This document shows positions 16,071-26,161 of a stretch of DNA of 64,000 nt, piece after piece; within the stretch, counting starts at the first letter, position 1; each line of letters starts with the position of its first letter. The translations under genes were made by a program, and so were the position numbers. Source of the DNA: Rhodospirillales bacterium (GTDB lineage Bacteria > Pseudomonadota > Alphaproteobacteria > Acetobacterales > Acetobacteraceae); the NCBI GenBank assembly GCA_017304945.1, contig JAFKLG010000080.1:1-64000 (forward strand), given 5' to 3'. A model generated the notes under the pieces. The model was not told the DNA's origin, ran no database searches, and worked only from the letters and a program-made list of their open reading frames with translations.

Positions 16071-17500
16071 GCCCCGACCTGCTGATCGTCGGCGCCGGGC
16101 CGGCGGGGCTGTCCGCCGCCGTCGAGGCCACCGCGCGCGGCCTGTCGGTCCTGCTGCTGGACGAGAATCCCGCGCCCGGCGGCCGGATCTGGCAGGCGCT
16201 CGAGGCGCGCGGCGCGTCCGACCGGGACGATGACCATGCCCTCGCATTGATCCAACAGGCGCGCAGCTGCGGCGCCGATCTCCGCTTCCGCGCCACGGTC
16301 TGGGCGATCGAGCCCGACGGCAGCGTCTTCTGGTCGCAGGCCGCCTCGGAGCCGTCCGCATCGGGGCCGGCCTCATCGGAGCCAGCCTCCTCCGAGCCGG
16401 GGAGACCGGCGCCAAGCATGGCGGGCACCGCCGCGGTGGCGCGGCCCCGGCGCATCCTGCTCGCCACCGGCACCACCGAACGCCCGCTGCCGATCCCCGG
16501 CTGGACCCTGCCCGGCGTCATGACGGTCGGCGCGGCGCAGATCGCGCTGAAGACCGGCGGGCTCGTGCCGGACGGCGGCACCTGGATCGCCGGCCAGGGA
16601 CCGCTGCTGCTGCTCTACGCCGTGCAGGCGCTGAAGGCCGGCGGCGACATCGCCGGCATCATCGACCTCTCCGATCCCGCCCATCGCCTGTCGGCCGTCG
16701 CGCATCTGCCTTCCGCCCTGCTGGCCGCGCCCGACCTCGCCAAGGGCCTGCTGTGGCGGCGGCGCATCGCCAAGGGCGGCGTGCCCTGGCTACGCGCCAG
16801 CGCCCTGCGTGCCGAAGGCGACGGCCGCCTCGAGCGCATCGTCCTCACCGCCCACGGCCACACCCGCACCGAGGCGGCCGACACGCTGCTGCTGCATGAC
16901 GGCGTGATCCCTTCCGTGCAGCTCTCCCGCGCCATCGGCTGCCGGCATGTCTGGAGCGCGGCACAGCGCTGCTGGCATCCCGATCTCGATGCCTGGGGTG
17001 CGACCTCGGTCGCCGGCATCCACGTCGCCGGCGATGGCGGCGGGATCGCTGGCGCGTGGGCCGCCACCTGCAGCGGCCGGCTCGCGGCCCTCGGCATCGC
17101 GCACGACCTCGGCCGCATCGATGCCGCCACGCGGGACGCCGCCGCGCGGCCCTGGCGCGCGCGCCGCCGCCGCCATTGCGCGCTGCGGCCGTTCCTGGAC
17201 GCGCTCTACCCGCCACGGCCGCTGCAGCCCGACGATGCCACCGTGATCTGCCGTTGCGAGGAGGTCACCGCCCGCGACATCCGCCAGGCCGTCGCCTTCG
17301 GCTGCCTCGGGCCGAACCAGCTCAAGGCCTATACGCGCTGCGGCATGGGCCCCTGCCAGGGCCGCACCTGCGCGCCGATCGCGGCCGAGGTGATCGCCGC
17401 GGCGCGAGGGGTGTCGCCCGCGGATGTCGAGCCGCTGCGCCCCCGCTTCCCCACCAAGCCGCTGCGCCTCGAGGAGCTGGCCACCCTGCAGGAGACGTGA
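16067..17500 (+). CDS. HcnB-like FAD-dependent oxidoreductase with BFD-type iron-sulfur domain
   Basis: This 477-residue protein starts with the FAD-binding LLIVGAGPAGLSAAVEA. It has a mid-protein GTTERPLPIPGWTLPGV segment typical of HcnB/OoxA and sarcosine oxidase alpha-like subunits. The C-terminus carries a BFD-like [2Fe-2S] domain (CRCEEVTARDI, later TRCGMGPCQGRTC). About residues 95-120 are a Ser/Glu/Pro-rich insertion with repeated SEPAS units. The GTG start overlaps the HcnA-like stop. The third subunit of hydrogen cyanide synthase or opine oxidases, HcnC/OoxB, is missing here. Oxidation of an amino-acid-derived amine after the M20 hydrolase step is a plausible role. Confidence 0.85.
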   Translation: MSPDLLIVGAGPAGLSAAVEATARGLSVLLLDENPAPGGRIWQALEARGASDRDDDHALALIQQARSCGADLRFRATVWAIEPDGSVFWSQAASEPSASGPASSEPASSEPGRPAPSMAGTAAVARPRRILLATGTTERPLPIPGWTLPGVMTVGAAQIALKTGGLVPDGGTWIAGQGPLLLLYAVQALKAGGDIAGIIDLSDPAHRLSAVAHLPSALLAAPDLAKGLLWRRRIAKGGVPWLRASALRAEGDGRLERIVLTAHGHTRTEAADTLLLHDGVIPSVQLSRAIGCRHVWSAAQRCWHPDLDAWGATSVAGIHVAGDGGGIAGAWAATCSGRLAALGIAHDLGRIDAATRDAAARPWRARRRRHCALRPFLDALYPPRPLQPDDATVICRCEEVTARDIRQAVAFGCLGPNQLKAYTRCGMGPCQGRTCAPIAAEVIAAARGVSPADVEPLRPRFPTKPLRLEELATLQET

Positions 17501-17583
17501 ACGCGAGTTCATGGCCGGGAGAAAGCGTGGCAAGCCCGACCGCGCAGACTCCCGCGGTCACGTTTGCATTCGGGAGTGTTGCG

Positions 17584-18273
17584 ATGTCCAGAACACCCGC
17601 CCTCGTGGCCATGTCGACCCTGGCGGCCCTTGCCGTTGCCCTGCCTGCCATGGCCCAGAGTCGCGTCTCCCCGCACGGCCCAGCGGTCGCCGCCGCGCAG
17701 CCAGGGCGCGGGCAGGTGATCGAGGTGCCGCCCGGCGCGACGGTGATCGTCCTGCCGGCCGGCGGCGCGACACTGCCGGCCGGGGTCCTGCCCGTCGCCG
17801 CCCCGGTGCCGCCCGACTTCCGGATGGTCCGGCAGATGATGGCGGACATGGACGCGCTGATGGCGATGCCGATGCCGGCTCCGCAGCAACTGATCGCGGC
17901 GGCGATGCGCCAGGGCGCCATGCCCGGCCTCGTCGGCGGCCCGATGCTGGTCGGCGATCCCGGCACCGTTCCGGCGCCCGGCAGCGTCTTCGTCACCACG
18001 ATCGCAACCCCGGCCGGCACCTGCCAGCAGACCATCCGAACCGGGGCGCCGGGCCCCGACGGACGGCCCGTGACACAGGTCTCGCGCCAGGGCGGCGCCT
18101 GCGATGCGCTGATGCCGATGCCGGCCGGCGCGGCGCAGACCGCGCCGGCCGCGACCCCCACGCCGCTCGACACCACCCCCGCGCCGGCGCTGCGCCGGCC
18201 GGACCAGCCGCGGTTGTGGACCGTCTCGACCGACCCGCAGCCGATCCAGCCGGCGACGCAGCCCCGCACCTGA
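17584..18273 (+). CDS. Secreted protein of unknown function, Met- and Pro-rich
   Basis: This 229-residue protein has a clear Sec signal peptide: MSRTPALVAM, a hydrophobic run and cleavage after AMA near residue 24. The mature part is low in complexity. It contains a methionine-rich stretch (residues about 82-120, with MVRQMMADMDALMAMPMP), two cysteines in separate segments (TCQQTIRT and GGACDALM), and a Pro/Thr/Ala-rich tail. I recognise no domain. GGGAG precedes ATG 17584. It stands alone between the HcnB-like gene and a hairpin at 18285. Confidence 0.65.
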   Translation: MSRTPALVAMSTLAALAVALPAMAQSRVSPHGPAVAAAQPGRGQVIEVPPGATVIVLPAGGATLPAGVLPVAAPVPPDFRMVRQMMADMDALMAMPMPAPQQLIAAAMRQGAMPGLVGGPMLVGDPGTVPAPGSVFVTTIATPAGTCQQTIRTGAPGPDGRPVTQVSRQGGACDALMPMPAGAAQTAPAATPTPLDTTPAPALRRPDQPRLWTVSTDPQPIQPATQPRT

Positions 18274-18284
18274 ACGACACGGTT

Positions 18285-18315
18285 CGGCACCCCCCGCCGC
18301 ACCGGGCGGGTGCCG
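18285..18315 (+). terminator. Hairpin after the secreted Met-rich protein gene
   Basis: CGGCACCC (18285-18292) pairs with GGGTGCCG (18308-18315), and further C/G pairing is possible inside the loop. It begins 12 bases after the stop codon. There is no T-run, as is common at this GC content. Confidence 0.5.
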
Positions 18316-18448
18316 TACCGCCGGCCACCGGCGCTGAAGCGATGGGCGCCGGTCCGCTGCCGCCGCACGCCGATCCGGCCACGACGATGACGTGAGGGGA
18401 CGAGGCCCCGCCGTTGCAACCGGCCCCGCCCTCGAACGCTCATCCCGC

Positions 18449-18853
18449 ATGGCAGACGCACGCGTGAGCACCGGCACCGCCGAGAAGCTGACCGACACCG
18501 CCGACCGCCGTACGGAACTCGCCGCCGACCGCACCGTGCTCGCGGCAGAGCGGACCTATGCCGCCTGGGTGCGCACCGGCCTCGCCGCGCTCGCCAGCGG
18601 CGTCGGGGCGAAGAAGGTCCTGGGCGGCGTGGTGCCCGACCTGATGATCTCCCTGATGGGGTCGGTGCTCGTGCTGTTCGCCGCCTTCTCGTTCGCCGCC
18701 GGCGTCTGGCGAGAGCTGCGGCCCGGCACACCGCCGCCGAAGCCCGACACGCGGCGGATCGCCCCGCCGCTGCTGATCGCGGTGAACGGCTTCCTCGCTT
18801 TGGTCGCGATCAGCGCGCTCTACGGCATCTGGTTCGGCCGCACCGGCGGCTGA
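18449..18853 (+). CDS. DUF202 (YidH-like) membrane protein
   Basis: This 134-residue protein has the DUF202 N-terminal pattern LAADRTVLAAERTYAAWVRTG followed by three hydrophobic segments (about residues 41-55, 62-84 and 105-128). Function is unknown for the family. The last 34 bases overlap, tail to tail, the end of the slipin gene on the opposite strand. Confidence 0.85.
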   Translation: MADARVSTGTAEKLTDTADRRTELAADRTVLAAERTYAAWVRTGLAALASGVGAKKVLGGVVPDLMISLMGSVLVLFAAFSFAAGVWRELRPGTPPPKPDTRRIAPPLLIAVNGFLALVAISALYGIWFGRTGG

Positions 18854-19620
18854 GCCGCCGCCGCCAGCGCCTGCTCCAGGGCGACCACCGCGCCCAGGCT
18901 CGTGGCCATCTCGGTCGGGATCAGCACCGTGGCGCCGCGTTCCTTGTTCATCTCGTAGAGCAGGTTCATCTGCCGCAGCTTGAGCGCGTTCGGGTCGGTG
19001 CCGTACAGCCGCGCCGCCTGCAGCACCTGTTCCGCGATCTCCCGCTCCGCCGAGGCGAGCGTCACCCGCGCGTCCTTCTCCCGCTCCGCCTGGGCCTGGC
19101 GGCTCATCGCGTCCTGCAGCTCACGCGGGATCACCACGTCCTTGATCTCGACGCTGCGGGCCGTCACGCCCCAATCCGCCGTCTTCTGGGTGATGCTGCG
19201 ACGGAGCGCCTCGTCCGCCGCCTGCCGGTCGGCGAGCAGGCGGGAGAGGTCGGTGCTGCCGATCATCTCGCGCAGGCTGGTCTGCGAGACGCGCTCGATC
19301 GCCTCCCGGTAGTTGGCGATCCGAATCGCGGCGGCCTGCGCATCCTCCACCTGCCAGAACACGATCGCATCGACGCCCACTGCCACCGTGTCGCGGGTCA
19401 GCGCCTGTTCGGCGGTGATGGTGGTGGTCTGGATTCGCAGGTCGAGCACCTGCGCGACCCGGTCGATCAGCGGCAGCAGCAGATACAGGCCGGGACCTTT
19501 CACGCGATGGAACCGACCCAGCCGCAACACCACGGATCGCTCCCACTCGGCGGCGATGCGGATGGAGCGGATCAGGACCAGCAGCACGGCCGCGGCAACG
19601 ACGACGAGGGCGATGTCCAT
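18820..19620 (-). CDS. Slipin, SPFH/stomatin-family membrane protein
   Basis: This 266-residue protein has one N-terminal transmembrane segment (about residues 3-19) and the SPFH domain (AAEWERSVVLRLGRFHRVKGPG, then DLRIQTTTITAEQALTRDTV). The helical C-terminus contains ELQDAMSRQAQAEREKDARV. Slipins organise membrane microdomains and often work with NfeD proteases, but no NfeD gene is adjacent. It overlaps the DUF202 gene by 34 bases. Confidence 0.9.
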   Translation of the reverse strand: MDIALVVVAAAVLLVLIRSIRIAAEWERSVVLRLGRFHRVKGPGLYLLLPLIDRVAQVLDLRIQTTTITAEQALTRDTVAVGVDAIVFWQVEDAQAAAIRIANYREAIERVSQTSLREMIGSTDLSRLLADRQAADEALRRSITQKTADWGVTARSVEIKDVVIPRELQDAMSRQAQAEREKDARVTLASAEREIAEQVLQAARLYGTDPNALKLRQMNLLYEMNKERGATVLIPTEMATSLGAVVALEQALAAAAQPPVRPNQMP

Positions 19621-19645
19621 TCTCGGGCTCCCGCAATCCCCGAAC

Positions 19646-20749
<1,104 letters not shown>

Positions 20750-20907
20750 GTGCAGTTGGCAGGGAGGTGGGGAGGCGGGAGCACGCGGGTTCCTGTCGAC
20801 TCTGGGCGGGAGGGGGAGAGTCGCCGGGAGGGTGCTTGGTCGTCAACCTCGGCTTGGAGGTTTGGAGGCGTGGTCCGATGCCTCTGGCGGCTCGGGGCGG
20901 GAGGCGC

Positions 20908-21017
20908 GGCGGCTCCGGGCCAGCGTCAAGGCGGCTCCGGGCCTGCGTCAGGGCGGCTCCGGGCCAGGGTCACGGCGGCTCCGGGCCTGCGCCAGGGCGG
21001 CTCCGTCCGTGCCGCTC
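20908..21017. repeat. 22-bp tandem repeat, five copies
   Basis: The motif GGCGGCTCCGGGCC recurs at 20908, 20930, 20952, 20974 and 20996, an exact 22-bp period. The second half of each unit alternates between CAGCGTCAA-like and TGCGTCAGG-like sequence. It leads directly into the left arm of the inverted repeat at 21018. No coding gene fits here. Confidence 0.88.
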
Positions 21018-21410
21018 GCGGGAGCTTTGATTCAGCACAGAGTTGAGGCGAGTTGAGGCGAGCCACAGAGGGGGGCCGGACCTTGGCGGGGGAGGAGCCA
21101 TCCCTTGGAGGTCGGCGCGGGGCAGCCCGGGGGATGGCCGCGCCAGGCAGTGGAGGATCGATCGTCGGCACGCGCGGACGAGCCTCTCGTTTCATTATCA
21201 TAAGGGCGCTTCGCGCGTCTCGGACGCGTCGACGGGGTCCCCCGACCAGCATGTTCCCGGTGCCGGCCGCCCGCCTCTCCCAGTGTGCGACGCCCGTGGG
21301 CACCGGCTCCTTCGGATCGCCGGCAGGACCCCAAGGCGGCGGCGCCGCTCCTGACCCCTCCGTGTCTCGCCTCGACTCGCCTCAACTCTGTGTTGAATCA
21401 AAGCTCCCGC
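21018..21410. repeat. 393-bp element bounded by 50-bp inverted repeats
   Basis: The left arm, 21018-21067, begins GCGGGAGCTTTGATTC. It matches the reverse complement of the right arm, 21361-21410, at 46 of 50 positions. Weaker complementarity continues inward (CACAGAGGGG on the left, CCCCTCCGTG on the right). The 293-bp interior has no convincing gene. The form suggests a miniature inverted-repeat element or a very large hairpin, but no target-site duplication is apparent at its edges. It lies between the orphan ABC ATPase and glpK. Confidence 0.8.
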
Positions 21411-21583
21411 CGCCAGCACAGACCAAGCGCAAGGGCGCACCTCCCGCCCCGACGGAGACCAAGCGCCAGGATGCACCTCCTCACGGAGACCGCCCTCCAG
21501 GGACGCACCTCCTCCTCTCGCCACCACCGCCCCACTCCCCCCGACCTCGTGTAAACTCCCACCGGAAGTAGGGGATCGTCCGG
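21411..21583. other. Non-coding spacer before glpK with degenerate repeats
   Basis: The segment contains three GCACCTCC motifs (21437, 21473, 21505) with spacings of 36 and 32 bp and two copies of a CGGAGACC motif. It looks like decayed tandem repeats. The last 40 bases presumably hold the glpK leader; no promoter could be identified with confidence. Confidence 0.55.
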
Positions 21584-23065
21584 ATGAGCCGATTCGTGCT
21601 GGCAATCGACCAGGGCACCACGTCGACCCGCTGCATCGTCTATGACGAGGCCGCCCAGCCCCGCGCCGTCGCGCGTCGCGAGTTCGCGCAGCACTATCCG
21701 CAGCCCGGCTGGGTGGAACACGACCCCGAGGATATCTGGCGCGACACCGTCGCCACCCTCCGCCAGGCCGTGACGGAGGGTGGCATCGCGGCGGCGGAGA
21801 TCGCCGCGATCGGCATCACCAACCAGCGCGAGACCGTGGTGGTCTGGGATCGCGCCACCGGCCGGCCGATCCATCGCGCCATCGTCTGGCAGGACCGCCG
21901 CACCGCCGATGCCTGTGCGCAACTCCGAGCCGACGGCGCCGAGGCGCTGGTGCAATCCCTCACCGGGCTGCTGATCGACCCTTATTTCTCCGCCACCAAG
22001 CTCGCCTGGCTGCTCGACGCGGTGCCGGACGCCCGCGCTCGCGCCGACCGGGGCGAGCTCGCCTTCGGCACGATCGACAGCTTCCTGCTGTGGCGGCTCA
22101 CCGGTGGGAAGGTGCACGCCACCGATGTGACCAACGCCGCCCGCACGCTGCTGATGGACATCCATCGCGGCGGCTGGGACACGGAGCTGCTGCGCCTGTT
22201 CCGCATCCCCGCCGCGCTGCTGCCCGAGATCCGCGACAACAGCACGCTGTTCGGCCACACCACGCCGGACCTGCTGGGCACGCCGATCCCGATCGCCGGC
22301 ATGGCAGGCGACCAGCAGGCGGCACTGGTCGGCCAGGCGTGCTTCTCCCCCGGCATGGCGAAATCCACCTACGGCACCGGCTGCTTCATGCTGCTGAACA
22401 CCGGGGCGGAGGCGGTGGCTTCGGACAGCCGCATGCTGACCACGCCGGCCTATCGGCTCGACGGGCGCACGACCTATGCGCTGGAAGGCGCGATCTTCGT
22501 CGCCGGCGCCGCGGTGAAATGGTTGCGCGACGGCATTGGGCTGATCACCCACGCCTCGCAGACCGACGACATGGCGACGCGCGTGGCCGACAACCACGGC
22601 GTCTACATGGTCCCGGCCTTCGTCGGCCTGGGCGCGCCGCACTGGCAGCCCGAGGCGCGCGGCCTGATCTGCGGCCTGACGCTCGACGCGACCGCCGCGC
22701 ATCTCGCCCGTGCCGCGCTGGAGTCGGTCGCCTACCAGACGCACGACCTCGCCGAGGCGATGCGCGCCGACGGGGCCGGCCGCGCGCAGGCGATCCGCGT
22801 CGATGGCGGCATGGCGGCCAATGACTGGTTCTGCCAGTTCCTGGCCGACATGCTGCAGGCACCAGTGGAGCGGCCCGCCGACCTGGAGACCACCGCACGC
22901 GGCGCCGCCTTCCTGGCGGGGCTCGCGACCGGCGTCTGGCCGGGGCTCGACGCGCTGTCGGCCACCTGGAGCTGCGCGCGCAGCTTCACGCCGCAGATGG
23001 ATGCCGCGCGACGGGGGCGCATGCTGGCCGGATGGCAGGACGCGGTGCGCCGCGCGTTGGTGTAG
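21584..23065 (+). CDS. glpK: Glycerol kinase
   Basis: This 493-residue FGGY-family kinase phosphorylates glycerol to sn-glycerol 3-phosphate in the cytoplasm. It starts [18 protein letters not shown] and has the substrate-contact region [38 protein letters not shown] and the C-terminal [18 protein letters not shown]. Full length fits the E. coli enzyme (502 residues). No glpF, glpD or glpR is adjacent. It converges with the BrkB/YihY gene with only nine bases between stops. Confidence 0.96.
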   Translation: MSRFVLAIDQGTTSTRCIVYDEAAQPRAVARREFAQHYPQPGWVEHDPEDIWRDTVATLRQAVTEGGIAAAEIAAIGITNQRETVVVWDRATGRPIHRAIVWQDRRTADACAQLRADGAEALVQSLTGLLIDPYFSATKLAWLLDAVPDARARADRGELAFGTIDSFLLWRLTGGKVHATDVTNAARTLLMDIHRGGWDTELLRLFRIPAALLPEIRDNSTLFGHTTPDLLGTPIPIAGMAGDQQAALVGQACFSPGMAKSTYGTGCFMLLNTGAEAVASDSRMLTTPAYRLDGRTTYALEGAIFVAGAAVKWLRDGIGLITHASQTDDMATRVADNHGVYMVPAFVGLGAPHWQPEARGLICGLTLDATAAHLARAALESVAYQTHDLAEAMRADGAGRAQAIRVDGGMAANDWFCQFLADMLQAPVERPADLETTARGAAFLAGLATGVWPGLDALSATWSCARSFTPQMDAARRGRMLAGWQDAVRRALV

Positions 23066-23074
23066 CGCGCGCCG

Positions 23075-23974
23075 CTACGCCGCCGCGCTCTGCTCCGCTT
23101 CCAGTTCGAGCTGCGCGTTCAACTCGGCGCCCAGCAGCACGGCGTAGGCGGAGACATAGAACCACAGCATGACGCCGACCGCCGCCGCCAGCGGTCCGTA
23201 GGTCGCCGAGAAGGACACCAGGCGCGAGACATAGATGCCGAGAAGTTCGGAGGCGACCAGCCAGAGCACCGTGGCGAGCGCGACGCCCGGGCTGATGCGC
23301 GGATCGGGCGGTGTCGGGCGCGACGGTCCGTAGCGGTAGAGCAGGCCGACGGCCACCGTGAACGACCCCACCAGCATCGCCAGGCCGGCCGCATGCACCA
23401 GGCGGCCGGCATACTGGGACAGGCCGAGATGCGCGATCACCGGTCCCATCAGCACCAGCACGGCGATCGCGATCGTCGCGCACATGACGCCGGCCAGGGT
23501 CATGGCGAGCCCGATCGCCTGGAACCGCAGGAAGGGCCGCTGCTCCGTCACGTCGTAGGCGACGTTCAACGCCGAGAGCACCGACTTCGCCCCGGTGGAG
23601 GCGCTCCAGAACGTCACCAGGAAACTGACCAGCAGGCTGGTGCTCAGGTTGCCGGCCGGCTGCGAGACGAGCTGGTGCACGCGGGCCTCGATCAGCGCAT
23701 AGGCGGGTGGCGGCAGCAGGCCGGAGAGCAGCTCGAGCTGCGAGGCGACGGCGCCGCGATCGAACACGAGCCCATAGACCGAGATCAGCATGCTGATCGC
23801 CGGGAACAGGGCCATCGTGGCGTAGAAGGCGCAGCCGGCGGCGGCGAGCGACATGCGATCGGTGATACTGGCCTGGATGGCTGCGACGGTCACCGCGCGG
23901 GTATGGCGCCAGGAGAACATCCGCGCGCGGCGCCGCCGGATGGGCGGGCTGGGTGGGGTCTGCCGTTGGTGCAC
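23075..23974 (-). CDS. YihY/BrkB family inner-membrane protein
   Basis: This 299-residue protein has about six transmembrane segments and the family pattern: SLAAAGCAFYATMALFPAI near the start, a central LLVSFLVTFWSASTGAKSVL, and the C-terminal YGPLAAAVGVMLWFYVSAY followed by LLGAELNAQLE. The family was once called ribonuclease BN in error, and its function is not settled. The basic N-terminus (RRRRARMFSWRH) precedes the first segment. Confidence 0.9.
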   Translation of the reverse strand: MHQRQTPPSPPIRRRRARMFSWRHTRAVTVAAIQASITDRMSLAAAGCAFYATMALFPAISMLISVYGLVFDRGAVASQLELLSGLLPPPAYALIEARVHQLVSQPAGNLSTSLLVSFLVTFWSASTGAKSVLSALNVAYDVTEQRPFLRFQAIGLAMTLAGVMCATIAIAVLVLMGPVIAHLGLSQYAGRLVHAAGLAMLVGSFTVAVGLLYRYGPSRPTPPDPRISPGVALATVLWLVASELLGIYVSRLVSFSATYGPLAAAVGVMLWFYVSAYAVLLGAELNAQLELEAEQSAAA

Positions 23975-24252
23975 GCCGTGGCGGCTCCTCTGCCGTCTCC
24001 CTGTCTATGCCCGCACCGGGCACCGCAGCCAAGGCTCCGATTTTTCCGACGGCTGCGCATTTCCCTATTGCGTGGGGGGGTGGGGGGTCCTATGTGGCGC
24101 CCACGCAGCAACGCACGTGCCTCTGGCCCTCCGTGGTTACGCAACGACGTCAAGCGTTCTGGCAATCGTCTGGTCGCTGGTTCGTTCGACCGTTTCGTCA
24201 ACTACGTCCATCGCCTTGATAGGTGGGCGTCCAACAGAGGGGGCCCGGTGCG

Positions 24253-25383
24253 ATGACTCCGAAAATCGCCCGATTCCTTGCTGAGCAGCAGCCGGCGACG
24301 CCGTGCCTGGTGCTCGACGTGGACCGCGTGGAGGCCAACTTCCGCGCCCTGCAGGGCGCGCTGCCGCTGGCGCGCATCTACTACGCCGTGAAGGCCAACC
24401 CCGCCCGCCAGGTGCTGGAGCGGCTGGTCGGCCTTTCCAGCTTCTTCGACGCGGCGAGCTGGGAAGAAGTCTCTGCCTGCCTCGACGCCGGCGCGCGTCC
24501 CGAGGCGATCAGCTTCGGCAACACGATCAAGAAGGTGTCCGCGATTCGCCGCGCGCATGAGCGGGGCATCGACCTGTTCGCCTTCGACTCCGCCGAGGAG
24601 CTGGAGAAGCTCGCCCAGCACGCGCCGGGCGCACGCGTCTATTGCCGCCTGCTGGTGGAGAACGAAGGTGCCGACTGGCCGCTGTCGCGCAAGTTCGGCA
24701 CCACGGTCGAGAACGCGCGCACGCTGATGCTGCGCGCCGGCGAGCTGGGCCTCGATCCGTACGGCCTGTCCTTCCATGTCGGCAGCCAGCAGACCTCGAC
24801 GCGCGCCTATGAGCTCGCGATCGGCAAGGCGGCGATGCTGTTCACCGACCTGACCGAGGCCGGCGTCAACCTGCGCATGATGAACCTGGGCGGCGGCTTC
24901 CCCACCCGGTATCGCGACGACGTCCCCGAGATCGACACGTTCGGCAACGCCATCATGGGCGCGATGGTCGCGCATTTCGGCAACAACCTGCCGGAGATGC
25001 TGATCGAGCCGGGCCGCTTCGTCGTCGGCGACGCGGGCGTGGTCAGCGCCGAGGTGGTGCTGGTCAGCCGCAAGGATCCGGCCGACCCGGTGCGCTGGGT
25101 GTACCTGGACATCGGCCGCTTCGGCGGGCTGGCGGAGACCGAGGGCGAGGCGATCAAATACCGCATCGCCACGCCGCATGACGGCACGGCCATGGGGCCG
25201 GTGGCGATCGCGGGCCCGACCTGCGACGGCGCCGACATCCTGTACGAGAAGTCGAACTACCGGCTGCCGCTGAAACTGGCCTGTGGCGACCGGGTGGAAC
25301 TGCTCTCCACGGGCGCGTATGTCACGACCTATGCCAGCCAGAAGTTCAACGGCTTCGCGCCGCTGCACGAACACTACCTTTGA
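24253..25383 (+). CDS. Fold-type III PLP decarboxylase, ornithine/diaminopimelate family
   Basis: This 376-residue protein has the PLP lysine Lys47 in YYAVKANP, the phosphate-binding LNLGGGFPTRY-like loop (MMNLGGGFP), FHVGSQQ, EPGRFVVGDAG and the C-terminal active-site GPTCDGADIL. This is the pattern of alanine-racemase-fold (eukaryotic-type) ornithine decarboxylases, which make putrescine; lysine/ornithine dual activity is possible. ATG 24253 is preferred; a GTG frame start lies 30 bases upstream. A hairpin at 25392 follows the stop. The 278-bp upstream region has no gene that I can support. Confidence 0.88.
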   Translation: MTPKIARFLAEQQPATPCLVLDVDRVEANFRALQGALPLARIYYAVKANPARQVLERLVGLSSFFDAASWEEVSACLDAGARPEAISFGNTIKKVSAIRRAHERGIDLFAFDSAEELEKLAQHAPGARVYCRLLVENEGADWPLSRKFGTTVENARTLMLRAGELGLDPYGLSFHVGSQQTSTRAYELAIGKAAMLFTDLTEAGVNLRMMNLGGGFPTRYRDDVPEIDTFGNAIMGAMVAHFGNNLPEMLIEPGRFVVGDAGVVSAEVVLVSRKDPADPVRWVYLDIGRFGGLAETEGEAIKYRIATPHDGTAMGPVAIAGPTCDGADILYEKSNYRLPLKLACGDRVELLSTGAYVTTYASQKFNGFAPLHEHYL

Positions 25384-25391
25384 CCCTCTCC

Positions 25392-25413
25392 GTCCGGCGC
25401 TCACGCGCCGGAC
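25392..25413 (+). terminator. Hairpin after the decarboxylase gene
   Basis: GTCCGGCG (25392-25399) pairs perfectly with CGCCGGAC (25406-25413) around a six-base loop, nine bases after the decarboxylase stop. No T-run follows, so termination efficiency is uncertain, and the DUF1643 gene 21 bases on may be partly read through. Confidence 0.5.
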
Positions 25414-25433
25414 GGACCGCCTCGTCTGCCGCC

Positions 25434-26006
25434 ATGTCGGCTGACCTCACTCCGCGGCGCCAGCACGACCCCGGCGGCAAGGTGCGGCTGCGGGTCGCCG
25501 CCGACACCATCTCCGACGCCGCCTTCTCCGCCGACGACCGCTATCGCTGGTGGCTCGAGCGCCGCTGGGACGGCACGCCCTTGGGCAGCGGCGGACTGCC
25601 GGTGCAGATCGGCATGAATCCCAGCACGGCCGATATCGACTGCAACGATCCGACCGTGGCCGGCTGCTGCGATCGGGCGCGGCGCTGGGGCTATGGCGGG
25701 CTGGTGATGCTCAACGCATTCGCGTACCGCGCCACCCGCAAGGAAGACCTGCTCACCGTCGACGACCCGGTCGGTGCCGAGAACGACGCGACGATCCGCC
25801 GCTTCGCCGCAGCGGCGCCGCTGGTGGTGGTGGGCTGGGGCCAGCCGCCTCAGGCATTGCGCGGCCGCGGCGCGGACATCGCCCGGCTGCTGGCCGAGAT
25901 CGGCGTGCAGCCGATGTGCTTCGCGATCAACGCCGACGGCAGCCCGAAGCACCCGCTCTACGTACGCCGCGACGCGCCGCTGGTTCCGTGGACACCCCCA
26001 ACCTGA
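25434..26006 (+). CDS. DUF1643 domain-containing protein
   Basis: This 190-residue protein has the DUF1643 features: RYRWWLERRW at the start of the domain, then QIGMNPSTADIDCNDPTVAGC, GGLVMLNAFAYRATRKEDLL and VVGWGQPP. Members occur widely and are often next to stress or phage genes; no biochemical role is established. ATG 25434 gives the family-length protein. Confidence 0.85.
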   Translation: MSADLTPRRQHDPGGKVRLRVAADTISDAAFSADDRYRWWLERRWDGTPLGSGGLPVQIGMNPSTADIDCNDPTVAGCCDRARRWGYGGLVMLNAFAYRATRKEDLLTVDDPVGAENDATIRRFAAAAPLVVVGWGQPPQALRGRGADIARLLAEIGVQPMCFAINADGSPKHPLYVRRDAPLVPWTPPT

Positions 26007-26161
26007 ACGACCGCAGCCCCGCGGGCTGAACGCGCCGCGGACGACGCGTGTCTCTGGCCGGCTGGCGATCGCCCGATCGCGGCCAGTTCGCGCTCACCTC
26101 CCTGAGCAGCCTCCCCAGTCACCGACCAGCGCGGCCACAGCCTCATGGCGTCCGTTCCGGA

